Positions 5,314 to 6,316 of a stretch of 6,316 bases of DNA are shown here, in pieces. The position numbers and the translations under genes are program-made. Location of the stretch: NCBI GenBank assembly GCA_027484495.1, contig JAIXSW010000017.1, positions 1 through 6,316 of the forward strand, written 5' to 3'. The stretch comes from Gammaproteobacteria bacterium. Its GTDB lineage: Bacteria > Pseudomonadota > Gammaproteobacteria > Enterobacterales > Alteromonadaceae. Below the pieces are notes generated by a model, which ran no database searches, was not told where the DNA came from, and was given only the letters and a program-made list of their open reading frames with translations. How positions within the stretch are numbered: the first letter of the stretch is position 1; each line of letters starts with the position of its first letter.

Positions 5314-6316
5314 TCAGGCGACCTGTCCGGCGATGGATACCGGTTTGACCAGCAACATGGCGCGCTGGCCCAGTGCCACATCGGCATTGGGGAAAATAAT
5401 GGCTTCACCCGGCTCATCAACCCGATATTCGATGTCGCCATCACGCGCCAACAAGGTGCCAAGCGGAAACTGGCTGAAATTCTCGATATTACGGGCAAAA
5501 CACAGTTCAAATTGCTCTGTCTGTTTATTCACCGCACGGCTGACGACAAAGAAATTGAAGCCGCTTTCATCAAATGCCGCCAACTCAGCATTGGTACCCG
5601 TCAATAAAGCCCGTAGCATCAAGTCGCAAGCGCTAAACCGGCTCATATCATTTTCGCCAAACGGCCGTACTTTGCCCAGTTCCAGCGTAAAGGCATGAGC
5701 ACCACAACTTTGCGCGCCAAAATAGCTGAAGGTTGATGCCGGCGTTTGCATCAGCAAAAAGGTGTCAACACCACAGGCCTGCAAAAACTGCAGCTGGCGT
5801 TTGCTCCACGGCTTGCCGTGTAAAAACGGATAAACGGCAAATTTTTCAAATTGCGAGCCGCGAATGGCGGTGTGCAGGTCATACAATAAACGTTCGCGCC
5901 CTGCCTCAACCGCCTCGTAAAAACGCTGTACGTAAATTTCGAGCCTGGCGGCGCGCTGGCGCTCCCAGCCCGGTTCGCCGGCACCTTTACTGTGATGCCC
6001 GGAAAACAGCCGGTTCAGGTTATCCACCAGCTCGCGTTTTCCGGCATTGATCGCCGGCGGATTGCCAAATAAAAACAACGTCCGTTGACGCAGTGGCAGT
6101 TTGCCCGTCAGCACGTCCTGACAGATGGCGGCGCATAACTCAATGGGTGCGGTTTCGTTGCCGTGTACACCACAGGATAAAACCACGTCGGTATTATCAA
6201 AGATGACCGGTGTCAGACAGATCACACCAGTGTCCCAAATCTCCGCGACAGTGCCATTGGCCAGCACCAAAGAAAACGGCTGTAGTTGCTCAGGATGGCT
6301 CAGCGTCAGACCCAGA
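5314..6316 (-). CDS. astE: Succinylglutamate desuccinylase, 5' end cut by window edge
   Basis: A zinc-dependent hydrolase that splits N-succinylglutamate into succinate and glutamate, the last step of arginine degradation by the AST pathway. The frame is open to the right edge; 333 residues are visible. The first ones, LGLTLSHPEQ, line up with the very start of known AstE proteins (E. coli begins near FLALTL), so only about ten residues are missing. A TTG at 6270 is therefore not the real start. Numbering from the first full codon at the edge, zinc ligands are expected at H51 and E54 (GVHGNET) and H148 (DLHTAIRG), with the catalytic glutamate at E212 (TLELGKVRPFG). NPPA, NRLF and the C-terminal beta domain (FPLGTLLARDG, FPNADVALGQRA) also fit. 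All expected residues are present. No other ast gene is in the window. Confidence 0.93.
   Translation of the reverse strand, partial: LGLTLSHPEQLQPFSLVLANGTVAEIWDTGVICLTPVIFDNTDVVLSCGVHGNETAPIELCAAICQDVLTGKLPLRQRTLFLFGNPPAINAGKRELVDNLNRLFSGHHSKGAGEPGWERQRAARLEIYVQRFYEAVEAGRERLLYDLHTAIRGSQFEKFAVYPFLHGKPWSKRQLQFLQACGVDTFLLMQTPASTFSYFGAQSCGAHAFTLELGKVRPFGENDMSRFSACDLMLRALLTGTNAELAAFDESGFNFFVVSRAVNKQTEQFELCFARNIENFSQFPLGTLLARDGDIEYRVDEPGEAIIFPNADVALGQRAMLLVKPVSIAGQVA

Noticed and set aside
5231..5698. A 155-codon plus-strand frame opposite astE.
   Set aside because: It is the antisense shadow of astE, whose protein matches a known family along its whole visible length; the shadow is rich in Ser and Lys and shows no domain.

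Overview
The window looks like chromosomal DNA of a gammaproteobacterium. GC content is moderate, the arginine-succinyltransferase pathway gene astE is present, and the branched-chain oxo-acid dehydrogenase genes have an Alteromonadales-like arrangement (Shewanella or Rheinheimera relatives are plausible; the genus is a guess). All five recognisable genes lie on the minus strand, so the window reads biologically from right to left. No RNA gene, mobile element, CRISPR array or sign of recent transfer was seen.

Right edge (6316-5314): astE, missing only the first few codons at the window edge. It encodes succinylglutamate desuccinylase, the last step of arginine catabolism by the AST pathway. 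Two strong hairpins without a T tract follow it (5284-5306 and 5248-5270).

Intergenic region (4912-5313, 402 bp): no convincing gene. It holds the likely control region of the next operon: two 16-bp imperfect palindromes built on ACGT half-sites, 65 bp apart (5127-5142 and 5062-5077). They resemble operators of LiuR, the MerR-family regulator of branched-chain amino acid degradation. Weak promoter-like hexamers overlap both. A leader of roughly 130 nt with a stem-loop (4982-5012) follows.

Operon (4911-1171): bkdA1 (E1 alpha), bkdA2 (E1 beta) and bkdB (E2), the first two joined by a TAATG stop/start overlap and the third 13 bp on. Together they encode the branched-chain 2-oxoacid dehydrogenase complex, which converts the 2-oxoacids of Leu, Ile and Val to acyl-CoAs. 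No E3 (lpd) gene follows, so E3 must come from elsewhere. E1 alpha and E1 beta closely resemble the mitochondrial BCKDHA/BCKDHB proteins. E2 carries two lipoyl domains, copies of each other offset by exactly 100 residues (300 bp). The operon ends in a clear Rho-independent terminator (1093-1118).

Left edge (1083 to beyond 1): a Hanks-type protein kinase with all key catalytic residues, open for 361 codons and cut by the window edge. Its ATG lies 9 nt after the terminator's T run, with no visible Shine-Dalgarno site. How it is expressed, and whether it acts on the adjacent dehydrogenase, are the main open questions here.
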